From the NCBI GenBank assembly GCA_964036195.1, contig OZ038450.1:20737208-20801207 (forward strand): a stretch of 64,000 nt of DNA, in the 5' to 3' direction. The position numbers and the translations under genes were made by a program. Positions 1-10,940 of the stretch are shown here, in pieces (positions within the stretch are counted from its first letter, which is position 1; each line of letters opens with the position of its first letter). Source of the DNA: Sphaerolaimus hirsutus (taxonomy: Eukaryota > Nematoda > Chromadorea > Monhysterida > Sphaerolaimidae). Below the pieces are notes generated by a model. That model was given only the letters and a program-made list of their open reading frames with translations, was not told where the DNA came from and made no database searches.

Positions 1-111
1 GGTTTACAACAGCATGCTTAAATCAAGAATCTTGATTCAAGATAGAGATGCTAATCACTGTTCCTTACCCACAACCCACCGCGGACATTCCCAATGGCGC
101 TGCTCACAGTA

Positions 112-298
112 ATCTAATGACGGTAAACCAAGAATTTGGTAAACTAATTTTTCATCTTCTGAGCGCATCTGAGTTTACCGGAATGAGCTGTTCGTCAAGT
201 ACAGTTGACGAAGATGGAAAATAACACACTCCGGTAAACTCAGATGCGCTCAGAAACCGAAAAATGAGTTTGTCGAAATCTTAGATTACCGTTAGTAA
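112..298. repeat. Family K hairpin element
   Basis: Inverted repeat with arms reading GAGCGCATCTGAGTTTACCG and its complement around a TCAAGTACAGTTGACGA centre. It lies in the TTC21B intron that fills bases 1-463, where no exon was seen. Confidence 0.7.
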
Positions 299-339
299 AC
301 TATTGTGTGCAGCGCCAATGCATTGAAATGTGAAAAATA

Positions 340-436
340 TACGGTATTTCCTCGAAATACCCCCTCGTTTAACCCCCCTCAAAATTTCCAACCTGAAAAA
401 TAAACCCCCGGGGGGGTAATTTGTGGAAATACGGTA
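340..436. mobile_element. Family A MITE (mariner-like, TA-flanked)
   Basis: Short copy bounded by ACGGTATTTCCTCGAAATA and GGAAATACGGTA, C/G-rich inside. It sits 27 bp before the first TTC21B exon. Confidence 0.75.
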
Positions 437-463
437 GCCAACGCCCTAGTCCACCACCACCAG

Positions 464-3400
464 ACTCCTCCGCAATGTACGACGAAGTTCGCCTATTGGC
501 TTTACTATCGCGACTGCACGTGGCGCGCGGCGACCCCCCTGCCAAGGGCATGCAGGAACTGCTGCGAGCCAAGCAGCTGCAGACAAAACTGGTGCAGCAG
601 ACCGGCGCCAATGGGGCCTCGCTGGCCGGTATCGACTTGCAGCAGCAGAAGGCCTATGCTAAACAGTTGGTTGGGTGTGGGGGTTGGGGGTTGGGGTGGG
701 GTGTCGGGTGAAATTGATGAGAGTAGGGATGGAAAGAGACCTTTTTAACAAACCAATTCATATTTAAAAAATTTATTTTTCAAAGAAAACCTTTTGATGG
801 TTTTTAAGGCTACCAAATGACGGTGTACTATTACGCACAAATACCCATTCCGCACATTTGCCGGTTACGCACAAAATCGAACCCATCATGCATAATTTCC
901 CATTACGCACATGACTGATCATTTGTGCATAATGGGCATTGTGCGAAATGGATATTTGTGCATGCCGGGCTTATTACCGAGCATGAATACCCCCTACCCA
1001 ATTGAAAAAATTTTAAAATTTAAAAACGCTCATCACTTGACTTCTCGGAAAACTGCCAAAAAAGTCAATTTTCAAGTTTTTTGTCACTTTTCCAACTTGT
1101 CAAGTGACAAAAAAACTTGAAAATTGACTTTTTTGGCAGTTTTCCAAAAATTCAAGTGATAAGCATTTTGAAAATTAACATTCTTTCAATTTCTGAAAAG
1201 TGGCTTATCACTTGAAATTTTCAAGTTTTTTTGTCACTTGATAAGTTGGAAAAGTGACAAAAAAACTTGAAATCTGACTTTTTTGGCAGTTTACTGAGAA
1301 CTCAAGTGATAAGCATTTTGAATTTTGTAATTTTTCAATTGGGGGGGGGTTTCATGCTCAGTAATGAGCCCGGCATGCACAAATACCCATTCCGCACAAA
1401 TACCCGTTTCACACAATGCCCATTACGCACAAATGATCAGTTGTGTGCGTATTGGGCAATTGTGCATGATGGGTTTGATTTTGTGAGTAACAGGCAGATG
1501 TGCGAAATGGGTATTTATGCGTAATAGGCATGCCCCCTACCAAATATAGTTACAAGACTAGTGATGTAAAGGCTGGTGCTGGTGCGTTGCCCTTTCGATT
1601 TTGAGAGGTGCGCTGCCGGTGCCGGTGCCATTTTTTTCAGAATAGCACCAGTGCTGGTGCGGTGCGGTGGCAATTTTCCCGGTGCCTCTAACATCACTAT
1701 GTAACAAGACAACATATACAGGTGTATAAGACTTTGTCCTTTGTCCGTTTACCACGTTTACCGGTAATTCCAATCTGTACATGTGTGAAATTTCGTGCGT
1801 GCATGTAAAAATTGCGAAAAAAAACTTTAAAAGTGAATCTGTATTAAAAATTTCAGCTACCATTCTTGTTAAAAATGGCTATGATGCTTGTGTTAAAAAA
1901 ATTGTTTAAAATAATAATAATAAAACTCCTGTCCCAATTAAGGGTAATTAATCACCTTTGCAGGCTGTGTGTTGAGCTGGCGGAATATGCGGAAAGTCGC
2001 AGAGAAATGGACAATGCCATTGTGTTGTACAAAGAAGCGTTAGCATATGCTGAAGCTGATACTAAGGTAGGAGAAAATTTTAACCGGAAACTGGAGCAAC
2101 AAAACATATTTGTAACCAGGGCAAAAACAGGCGCACCATGTCCAATGCAGGTCATGCTAGCGCTGGCACACGCGTACTTGTCAACTGGAAAAACAGATGA
2201 ATGCAACAACCAATGTCAGATGCTGCTCAAAATCGATCCAAACAATGATGATGCCACGCTGGTGGGTTTCAGTTCAGTTTTATTACAAACTTCGACTCAT
2301 TTCATAAGGGAATATGCCATCGCAGCTAGTCGCTGACAACCTCTACCAAAAGAATGAGACCAACGCTGCACTGACTCACTATGAACGACTGCTAGAACAC
2401 GACCCAAGTAAAATATCCCTGCATGTGATAGTTATTTACACCAACAAAATGCCCACACATTTATTAAACACTGACAACCCTCCCCCCCCAATCAGACCAG
2501 TATTCAGCGCTGTCTCACTTGGTTGAGTTGTGCTGGCGCACTGGCAATTTAGCGCGCGCAGAACGAGCCTTGGATTGTGCCGCGGCGGCGCATTCCCGCG
2601 CCACTTTGGACCCGGGATATAATTATTGCAGGGCTACGTTTGACTGGCGCACTGGCGATTTGAACGCGGCGTTGCAGCACTTTGGAAGGGCCAGGAGGGA
2701 TGAGGTTTGGCGAGTTCAAGACACTTTACATGCTGGAGTTTATGTAAACATGTAAACTGTCACATTAGGGATGGTGTTGCATCTAAGCAGCATGATATAA
2801 AAATTGCTAGCATGAAAACTGTCACACTATGGCATGTCAAATGGCGTTTTATCATGTAGAGTGTCATTTGTAACAGCATATGAAATGGGCAGCATGTAAA
2901 GTGTCCTGGTTTCAGGTATGGCTGCGGCATCTGTTCCGGCATATTTATGTTCCTCAAATCTTATTCACACAGGTTTGGGGCGAGGCGGCCACTCTGGCCA
3001 TAATCGAGATTTGCCTGAATCCTGACAATGAAATAATAGGTGGAGAAGCCATGAATCAAACCGTTGCGGATGATGTGTTGGTTCGAATAGAAACTTATCC
3101 ACTCACATTTACACTAGTGATGGATTAGCAATTTGGCCATCATGGCGCCATTTTTTCTGACGCTTTTCCATCACTATGGCACACACAGATTCACGTCACA
3201 TGTCATTTATGTAATCACGAAAAATTACAGTCAAAATCAAACGAGCGAGGAAAAAGAAGTTGGGATAAAAACTGCGGAAAAATTTCTGAAAGAGCTGCGA
3301 CAATCGCACTCTAGCGGCGCAGTGAAAAATGCAGGAAACTTCAATTACAAACTGATGGAAAATTTTATACTACTAGCTGGGAAAACAAAAGCTGGTGCAG

Positions 3401-5369
3401 AGGCGGCACTTAGGGTTCAAACGGGATTGACTTTTCGGGATCGGGATCGGGATCGGGATTCACTTTTTGAGATTTCGGGATCGGGATCGGGATCGGGATT
3501 GGGGTTTCGGGATCGGGATCGGGATCGGGATTGGTTTTTTGAGATTTCGGGATCGGGATCGGGATCGGGATTGGCCGGGATTGGGGTCACGGGATCGGGA
3601 TCGGGATTGGGATAGGCATTTTTCCGGGATCGGGATTGGGTTCTAGGGAAAGAGATTTTGGCCATTTTTCTGGCATTCACAGTTCTTCATAAAGGTCTCA
3701 AAACACTGTTGGATGCCAGAAAAGTGGCATAAAATTGACGCTGGGGGTTTGCATCCACTTTTTTGCATGCAAAAACGTCATTATTTCACTTTCTATAATT
3801 TCCACTAATTTTTCCGGGATCGGGATCCCGGACTTGGGAGTTTCTCGGGATCGGGATCGGGATTTGAAAACTTTCGGGATCGGGATCGGGATCGGGATTG
3901 GTATTTTTGAGATTTCGGGATCGGGATCGGGATCGGGATTGGGGTTTCGGGATCGGGATCGGGATCGGGACTGGTAAATCCCGGAATTTCACGGGATCCG
4001 GGATCGGGATCGGGATCCCGTTTGAACCCTAGCGGCACTACAGGAATTTCTCAACATGATTGGGAATGAACCGGACGAAACGGTGACTTTCAACGTTGCA
4101 TTTATTCATACATTCCTATATAAAAACATTGGGCCCACACACACTGGTTGACATCCCAAATTCGTGTCAACTAAATAAAACACAATATTTCTTAGACCAG
4201 AAAAAATGCAATTTAAGTGTCACGATTAACCATGTTCTATTACATAGGAAAGTTCAAATCACATGATTAATCAAAATTTAGTTGAATTTAGTTGACACGA
4301 ATTTACGAATGTTATTTACAATCCAACTAAAATTTCTCATCCAAAAATTTCTTACCCTTAACAGGTGGACGCATCAGCGATCCTGGGCGCGGCGCGCGCG
4401 CAAATGCTGCTCAAACAAGCGGCCAAAGCCAAGCCGCTGCTGAAACGAGTGTCCACTCGCACGTGGACGCTGGAGCAGGCGGCCAGCTTGGAGCAGTGCT
4501 GGCTCCTGCTCGCCGACATGCACATCAACGCGGCCAAGTTCGACCAGGCAAACTTGTTGCTCGATAATGTGCTCAAGCATAATGCGGTCGGTCATATAGC
4601 TGGCGTTGAATTGATAGAAATGACTAGGCACTTCTAATGACTGTGTGCCAGTAGTCATGTAAACCTGACAGTCATGTAGACCTGCCAGTCATGTACTTTT
4701 CTACCGCTAGCACGGCATGGCGAATGAGTGGCAGTGTGTTGCATAATTAGTTGAGTACAAAGCATGAGCCACAGTGCGTGTGCACTCTCTCCGTTCTTGC
4801 CGCTCTTATGATAACACCACTCAAAGAAAAAATGAAAAACTCATAAATCAGTTGTTACACATTTGAGTTTTCCTATTTTCCTTTGAGTGGTGTCATCTAA
4901 AATGCAATAAAGGCAATGGGAGTGCACACGCATGTAAATACTCTACTAATTATGCAAACCCGCTGCCGCTAACTCCCGATGCTATGCTTATCCCCCTTAA
5001 TACATGACTGCCGGGTCTACATGACTAGCGGGTTAACATGATTAGTAGGCCTATCCATCTAATCGCAATCAATCAATCAATCTTCTGCCTTCCCTTCCTC
5101 AGTCCTGCATCAAAGCCTACGAATGCCTGGGGCTGATAAAAGAGAAAGAATCAAACTGGCTCGCTGCTGGCGAGCAGTACGCAAAAGCGTGGGCAGTTGG
5201 CAAACGGCGCCACGCGTCAATTGGCTACAAACTGGCGCACTGCGAACTCAGAGCCAAGCGATACTTTCAAGCTATTGATGCCTGCAATAGGGTGCTCGAA
5301 TTGCATCCGAATTATCCTAATATTAGGAAGGATGTTTTGGTCAAGGCGAGGAGTCAGTTGAGAAATTGA
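464..5369 (+). CDS. TTC21B: TTC21B / IFT139 C-terminal part (5' end outside window)
   Basis: Tetratricopeptide subunit of intraflagellar transport complex A, acting in retrograde transport in cilia. Ten exons read: 464-674, 1964-2066, 2151-2261, 2326-2407, 2496-2704, 2973-3076, 3231-3414, 4044-4082, 4365-4586, 5103-5369. All phases agree and give 509 codons plus stop, about the last 510 residues of a protein of about 1,300. Family-specific strings are visible: LDPGYNYC, EICLNPDNE, TAEKFLKEL, CWLLLADMHINAAKFDQA, IGYKLAHCELRAKRY and the ending KARSQLRN. The donor of exon 6 (GT at 3077) was chosen by phase and is the least certain. The exon 7/8 intron is a transposon (see the element at 3411). 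Exon 1 needs one base from an upstream exon, so the gene starts left of the window. A polyadenylation signal follows at 5423. Human TTC21B aligns along the whole stretch from memory; the identification is firm. Confidence 0.93.
819..1537. mobile_element. Family H element with exact 8-bp duplication TACCAAAT
   Basis: 719-bp element in TTC21B intron 1, flanked by TACCAAAT at 811-818 and 1538-1545. The arms consist of reiterated (N)TTACGCACAAATACCCATT words in both orientations; the centre (about 1020-1320) is a second inverted repeat of CACTTGA/TCAAGTG words. Confidence 0.85.
1558..1704. mobile_element. Family F element (GGTGCC-rich)
   Basis: Ends TAGTGATGTAAAGGC and CATCACTATGT; interior is reiterated GGTGC(C). 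Flanks TACAAGAC and AACAAGAC fit an aged 8-bp duplication. Confidence 0.65.
3114..3176. mobile_element. Miniature family F element
   Basis: Only about 63 bp: TAGTGATGGA at one end and TTTTCCATCACTA at the other, in TTC21B intron 6. Confidence 0.6.
3411..4031. mobile_element. Family E hAT-like element forming TTC21B intron 7
   Basis: 621 bp from TAGGGTTCAAACGGGAT to its exact complement, flanked by perfect 8-bp duplications GCGGCACT (3403-3410 and 4032-4039). Interior is amplified (GGGATC)n. The target lies in coding sequence: removing the element plus one duplication restores an open frame. Confidence 0.95.
4126..4315. mobile_element. Family B hairpin element
   Basis: Arms start CCCACACACACTGGTTGACA and contain AATTCGTGTCAACTAAAT with its complement. 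Lies in TTC21B intron 8. Confidence 0.65.
4644..5050. repeat. Nested inverted repeats in TTC21B intron 9
   Basis: Outer arms reiterate GTCATGTA-ACCTG words; an inner hairpin (about 4800-4905) pairs ACACCACTCAAAG with CTTTGAGTGGTGT. Confidence 0.6.
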
Positions 5370-5422
5370 TGTTCTGTTTTTTGTTTTCCCGTAAATTTAT
5401 TACTACGCGGCGTCGAGTACCT

Positions 5423-5428
5423 AATAAA
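5423..5428 (+). terminator. Polyadenylation signal AATAAA after TTC21B
   Basis: AATAAA 54 bp downstream of the TTC21B stop codon, correct strand. Confidence 0.6.
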
Positions 5429-5482
5429 CTACCTATTTAACACTAATTATTGTTGTCGATAATAAAAAGTAATAAGTAGTTT

Positions 5483-5589
5483 CAGGGACGTATCCAGGAT
5501 TTTTGAGCGGGGGGGGCTGCTTGTTTACGGGAGCCGGCGAACGGGGGGGGACTGCAGCCCCCCCGCCCCCCCCCCTGGATACGTCCTTG
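5483..5589. mobile_element. Family J element, short copy
   Basis: Ends CAGGGACGTATCCAGG and CCTGGATACGTCCTTG; flanks AGTAGTTT and GGTAGTTT (7 of 8). Lies between TTC21B and LANCL; the rest of 5590-6139 shows nothing else. Confidence 0.8.
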
Positions 5590-6139
5590 GGTAGTTTATG
5601 TTTTCTTATATATTCACTGAAATACATCATTTGACTCGGGGTTAGCAGTGGGGAGGTGCGTTTCGTAGCTGAAAGGCGGGCAATTATTTCGCAACAATTA
5701 ACAGCCGAAAAAACAAGCAATACAAACGTGTTACGAAAGGAATATTCTAGAGGCTGAATAAAACGGCACAAGTAACTGGCTAAAACCAATGACAAGTGGA
5801 CGCTGAACGCGCAAATTTCTGAAATTTGTACGCCTTTGAATGCACAAAAGAAATATATCATTTTCCGTGCCGAATTACAGTCTGAAAGGAGGTATCCTAA
5901 ATAAATTTCCGAACTTCCTCTGAGGGGTGGCAGTGTAACATCCAGAGTGGGATCAATGTATTTTGACTCCGCCTATAAATTAGTTAAAACGACTAAATTC
6001 TCGGAACTAAGACCCATTTGTATCCTAAAATGGCGGTTGAACAGAAAGTGAAAGCCCGCTGCTGTACGATTCTCAATAAATGAAATTCCTTTGTTGTTGC
6101 CGAACAACTGGAAAACGAGTCGTCGTAGCCAATTCAGCC

Positions 6140-9100
6140 ATGGGGGACGAACGTAGTTTCGCTAACCCCTTTCCACCGTATTCTCCCGAAACTGCCGCCC
6201 CATTTGGGGACATGGTAACTGGATCGGTGCGTGTCTCTCCGTGTTTTCCCTCTTGTCCACAATTGGCACTTGTCCAATTCACACTATCCAACTTCGGTGA
6301 TTCACAGCTGAGCGGCGCCTTTGCGGAGCGAGTCAAATCGTGTGTTCAAACACTTGCTGATAGAGTCGATCAGGCCATAGAGCGAGGGGTGGATGAAGGC
6401 ACCCGAGCCAAGGAAGATTCATCGGTGTACACTGGAGTGGCTGGTGGGTGGTTTGAGAAATAGTTGCCCGCTCCCACTTGCAGAATGCCCTGTAAAGTGT
6501 CAAATGTCATGTCAAAAGTGATGTAAACTTGCCATGAAATTAGACATTTTCTGCATGACAAATGACACTTTACGGGCCATTTTGACAGGGCCTGGAAGTG
6601 CCTTCACTTCACTACTATCACCCAACCTTCAGGAGTTGCATGGATGTATTGGATCCTATCTCAACGACTAGACGACCGCCGCCGGAGGGCCATGGCAGCC
6701 AAGATGGCGCCGGCGGCACTCAAGTACGCCAACGGCAAGCGAGTGAGTTTTGCTCATCTGTGGCGGCTGTGGAAGCCTTGCTAAAACGCAATTTCACCCG
6801 CGTTTCGGTGTTTGAGTGCACTCTGCTGTGCGGCGACGCTGGACCACTGGCTGTTTCTGCCGCTATTTACAATGGTTTGGGACAACAAAGTCATGCTGAT
6901 CGTGACGCCTGCTTGCGGAGGTTTGCTAAGTTTTTATCTTTTGTATGTAGGTAGCGCACTTGCTATTTGACTTCATGTTTGATTACTGGCACACTGAAAT
7001 TAGGAGTTGTACATCCGTTCAGTGTGTGATGCGGAGTAATCTGTTTAATGCCGACACTTTGGTAGTAATGATGTATCTAGTGATGGAATGACGCTGTGGC
7101 CCCGTTTCTCTTTGATGTCGCCTAAGGGCGTTCGCGCCATTGACGCTTGGCGCCCGACGCCATTATTTCGAATGTTGCCAAAGGCTGGCTGTTTCCCATC
7201 GCTAATTGTAACCCAAAATATTGAAAAACTGACAACGTTTTCCAGGCTTCATGAACTTTCTGATGCCGTGTGCAAGCAGCCGCTGAGTTCAATGCCAGAT
7301 GAATTGCTGTACGGCAGGATGGGTGTGGTGTCTGCGTTGCACTTTGTTGACAAGCACATTAGTGAGGGATCTGCTGATAGGCAGCTTGTTGACACGGTGT
7401 GTTCATAGATCATTTCATTGGCAAAATAAGGTCAGGGTAATGTGCTTCGAGGATCTGGGGATAAATACTGTTTTAAGGGCGCTGTTTTGAAATCGATAGC
7501 ACCATTGCATAAAAATGTAACAGTTTTGGCGTCAATAGCAATACTCCATAAAAATGGTGTCACTGTAAAAAAATTTTTTTTAATTTTGGTGTCAGGTGTG
7601 CCAATGCATAAAAGTGGTTGTTGCTTTGGTGTCAATGGCGCCATTTTGTAGTTGGTAGCGCCACTGAATAAAATTGCACTGTTTTGGAGCTGAACGTGCC
7701 ACCACAAAAATGGCACTGTCTCAGAGCATGGCATTCCGTGCAAGCACATGATCTTACACGCATGGTGGTCGCATGTACCCAATATAGGCATAAATAGTAA
7801 ATTCATATTGTTCTACCTAGTCACCACTAAGCAGTTGTCTACCTTCAACCTGTTTCAGTTGGTCACGCAAGTCTACACACACGGCGAGCAGCTGGTCAGG
7901 CAAGTACCTGAATTCCAACCGCACACGCCGCTCATGTGGGAGTGGCACGGCTCCTACTACCTCGGCGCTGCGCACGGGCTGGCCGGCATTTTCTATGTCA
8001 TCATGAAAGTTAATTGTTTTTAATTGGAAGTTGACATTGAAAACGCTAAATTTGATATCCATTTATTTGGCAGATAGCCGACCATTGCGGCCATGCGTAG
8101 GGTGGCAGACGGTACGGCCTTGCGGTAAACCGTACGGTACGGTAAATTTTCTCATTTGCGGTAAACGGTACAGTACGGTAAATCTTCAATTTTGCGGTAA
8201 ACGGTACGGTACGGTAAATCTGAAAAGTGCGGTTCGCGGTACGGTATGGTACGGTGCGGTAAATTTTCGCTTGTCAGAAATGTACCAATGCCGGACTACA
8301 GACAACTTTTACTTCATGAATTGACACTAAATTGAATTATGCAATGTGTTAATGGACTTTAGAACACAACAACAGTGCGATAACATAGAATTACATTAAC
8401 CACAATGCAGTGGTCCAATATATAGGCTTTTTCAATGTTCAGAAGGAAGAAATGGAGAAAAATGGCTAAAAGTGGGTGAAAATGGTTTAAAAAAGTATAT
8501 AAGTGCATATGGCAATAAGCCATGAATTCAATTTGGGGACACACTTCAACCCCCCATTGGAGACCCCTGCTGTGTAGCCATAAGATTTCAATTTGCCACA
8601 GATTTCAAAGCAACAGATTTTAATTCAACAGCAAAGTTGTCATTTCATTCAAACATTCATTTTTCTTTTGATTACCTTTTGTATACTACCCTACATCAAA
8701 CATATGTAAATACCTACAACAAATAAGCTCAAAACATTGAGGGTGATGTAAAACACCTACAGTGCGATTTGAAGCACATGGCTCGATTTTAAAAACACAT
8801 AATACTAATGTAAATGAAGAGTTACAGCCATATTGCATATGCAAATGGAAAAGCTTCACATCAGTCGAAACAATGTTGTCAAACTTGCGTGCTTGCGCGC
8901 AAAAAAATTTGCAGAACACCACATTTTAAAGTCAATTTAAGGTGCATTTTTAAGGTCAATCTGAGTAAAATTTACCGCATTTTCTGCGGTAAGTGAGTGC
9001 GGTACGCGGTACGGTACGGTAAATTTTGGAAAATGCGGTACGCGGTACGGTACGGTAAATTTCTAAAAATGCGGTAAACGGTACGGTACGGTACGGTAAT

Positions 9101-10613
9101 TTTTCCAAAAATGCGGTACGGTACGGTAAATTCTGCCACCCTAGCCATGCGCATTAGTGTACCATCGAAAGTTGGGAAACTAATAAATATGTTTTCAACG
9201 CAGTTGAGTTTACCAGAAAGACTTATTTTTTATCGCTGTCAACTGTAGTTGACAGATTCAGTAGTGGTAAACTGGTCAAATGTGTGCAAAAAATCTTTCC
9301 CAGTTGCCCTAATTTCGGTAGTATATTAGTGAGCGCAGCACGATTAAACCAGTCCTCACGCAAAATCAATCCACCAAAACAACCCACAGACGAAATCATT
9401 CACCCCAAATGACGCGCGCGGAGTGCAGCTGCGAGCTGCGTTGGACTGGTGCCTGACGCTGGCCTTCCCCAGCGGCAACATGCCGTCGTCTGTGGGTCGC
9501 GAGCGGGACAAGTTGTTGCATTGGTGCCACGGCGCCCCCGGCTGGATACACACCTTCCTGCTGGCGCACAAGGTGTGTCGTTTGCACACCGATACGTTCG
9601 ATCATGCGTACCAGTTGATACCTGTCAACTGAATGTCAACTAAATAGCGCAAAAAAGCTTCTTTTTTAAAGCATCATACCGAATTAGTGATCGGAGACAA
9701 TGAGAATTAAGTGTCAAGATATAAAATTATCTATTTATCTGTCACTTTCAAAGTTAAAAGTTTAAATCTCATACGTATTCCTAAATTAAGTTGAATTTAT
9801 CAAACGTTGAACGTTTGATCCCCGCTCAATTCAGTTGTACGGAGACGACCGCTATTTGTCCGCGGCGGTGAAGTGCGGCGACGTGATCTGGCAGCGCGGA
9901 CTGCTGCGCAAGGGCTACGGCCTGTGCCACGGCACCGCCGGCAACGCGTATGGCTTCATTGCGCTGTGGCAGCACACCAAGCAACCGCAGCACCTGTATA
10001 GGGCGTGTAGGGTGGGTTGAGTAAGGTTTCTCCTAGGGTTCAAACGGGATCCCAAATCCCGAAAAATTTTCGGGATTTTGTGGTTTCGATCCCGAAATTT
10101 CAATCCCGATCCCGAAATCTAAAAACAAACATCTTATTTTAGGGGGGGGCGGTCCCACAGCGCTCCTGATGCCAGAAGTTTCTAGCGAAAAATGCCAACA
10201 GCGAAACCCTAATCCCGATCCCGAAAAAATGCCGATCCAAGTCCCGAAACCCCAATCCCGATAACGAAATCGCGAGAAACCAATCGCGGTCCCGAAAACT
10301 CAAAAACCAATCACGATTCCAAAACGTCGATCCTGTTTGAACCCTAGCTCCTCCCAGTTTTACTGCATTGCATTCCGTAATTTGAGTTTTTGCAGTTTGC
10401 TGAGTGGATATTTGACTACGGACGTCACGGGTGCGGTACACCGGACCGCCCATTCAGCTTTTTTGAAGGCTGGTGACGTTTCTACATTTTTTTTGTGTTA
10501 ACGTCATTGGATGTTTCAACTGGGTTGACTTATTTACAGGTATGGCTGGTACGATCTACTTCCTGGTCGATTTGCTGAATCCATCAGAAGCAGAGTTTCC
10601 GATGTTTGGCTGA
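6140..10613 (+). CDS. LANCL: LanC-like protein (LANCL1/2 type)
   Basis: Eukaryotic LanC-like protein, a zinc-binding cytosolic or peripheral membrane protein of the LANCL family that adds glutathione to dehydroamino acids in proteins. Exons: 6140-6226, 6308-6443, 6633-6920, 7246-7396, 7859-8008, 9390-9572, 9835-10011, 10396-10468, 10540-10613. Motifs in order: VYTGVAG, TLLCGDAGPLAV, ELLYGRMG, EWHGSYYLGAAHGLAGI, LLHWCHGAPG, KKGYGLCHG-like RKGYGLCHGTAGNAYG, GMAGTIYFLVDLL. The Cys of WCHGAPG and the Cys-His of GLCHG are the zinc ligands of the family. ATG 6140 fits the family N-terminus; an in-frame ATG lies upstream at 6080. Exon 3 changes frame between about 6743 and 6765 (see findings), and the intron 10469-10539 begins GC rather than GT. 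It ends 327 bp before the next gene on the same strand. Confidence 0.92.
6470..6600. mobile_element. Degenerate family C hairpin in LANCL intron 2
   Basis: Arms ATGCCCTGTAAAGTGTCA and its near complement, but both ends have decayed and do not coincide with the splice sites. Confidence 0.65.
8098..9143. mobile_element. Family E-type hAT element built of (GGTAC)n
   Basis: 1,046 bp in LANCL intron 5. Ends TAGGGTGGCAGA and its complement, with exact 8-bp duplications GCCATGCG at 8090-8097 and 9144-9151. Both arms are reiterated GGTACGGTAAAT; the AT-rich centre has no long ORF. Confidence 0.93.
9175..9300. repeat. Family K fragment
   Basis: Contains GAGTTTACCAGAA and GTCAACTGTAGTTGACAG, as in other K copies, immediately downstream of the (GGTAC)n element. 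Confidence 0.5.
10034..10346. mobile_element. Family E element in LANCL intron 7
   Basis: TAGGGTTCAAACGGGATCCC to a CCTGTTTGAACCCTA end; diverged copy with imperfect 8-bp flanks (GTTTCTCC and GCTCCTCC). Confidence 0.85.
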
Positions 10614-10940
10614 AAATGCAAAGTTGTCAATTGTGATTGCCAGTGAAATGAGTCGATTCTGTTTGATAGCTGAGAGTGTGTGTAGGCTTCGTTTTCGTTA
10701 ACTCTTCTCGCTTACTCGTTTTCATTCGCTTAGCTTTATCCCAGATTAGTCTACAAAATGAAAGTCATCTCGCCACCACTCCCAAACACTCAACATCACA
10801 TCCAATAGCTCACTTTTAATTTGTGAGGCGGCCATTAGTGGCCGCCCTTACCTCGTGCCGTGCACACCCGTTTGTAGTCTCGTCACTGTGATTTGTCACT
10901 TGTCACCGTTTCGTTGTCATTGTGACGCGCGTGACAGGCG

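Noticed and set aside
3417-3680. Long open frames reading Arg-Asp or Pro-Asp-Pro-Asp repeats (also 54271-54884)
   Set aside because: They are translations of the (GGGATC)n family E transposon, open on both strands because the repeat unit lacks stops.
6140-10613. Bacterial lantibiotic cyclase acquired by transfer
   Set aside because: Intron-rich, with eukaryotic LANCL motifs; ordinary animal LANCL.
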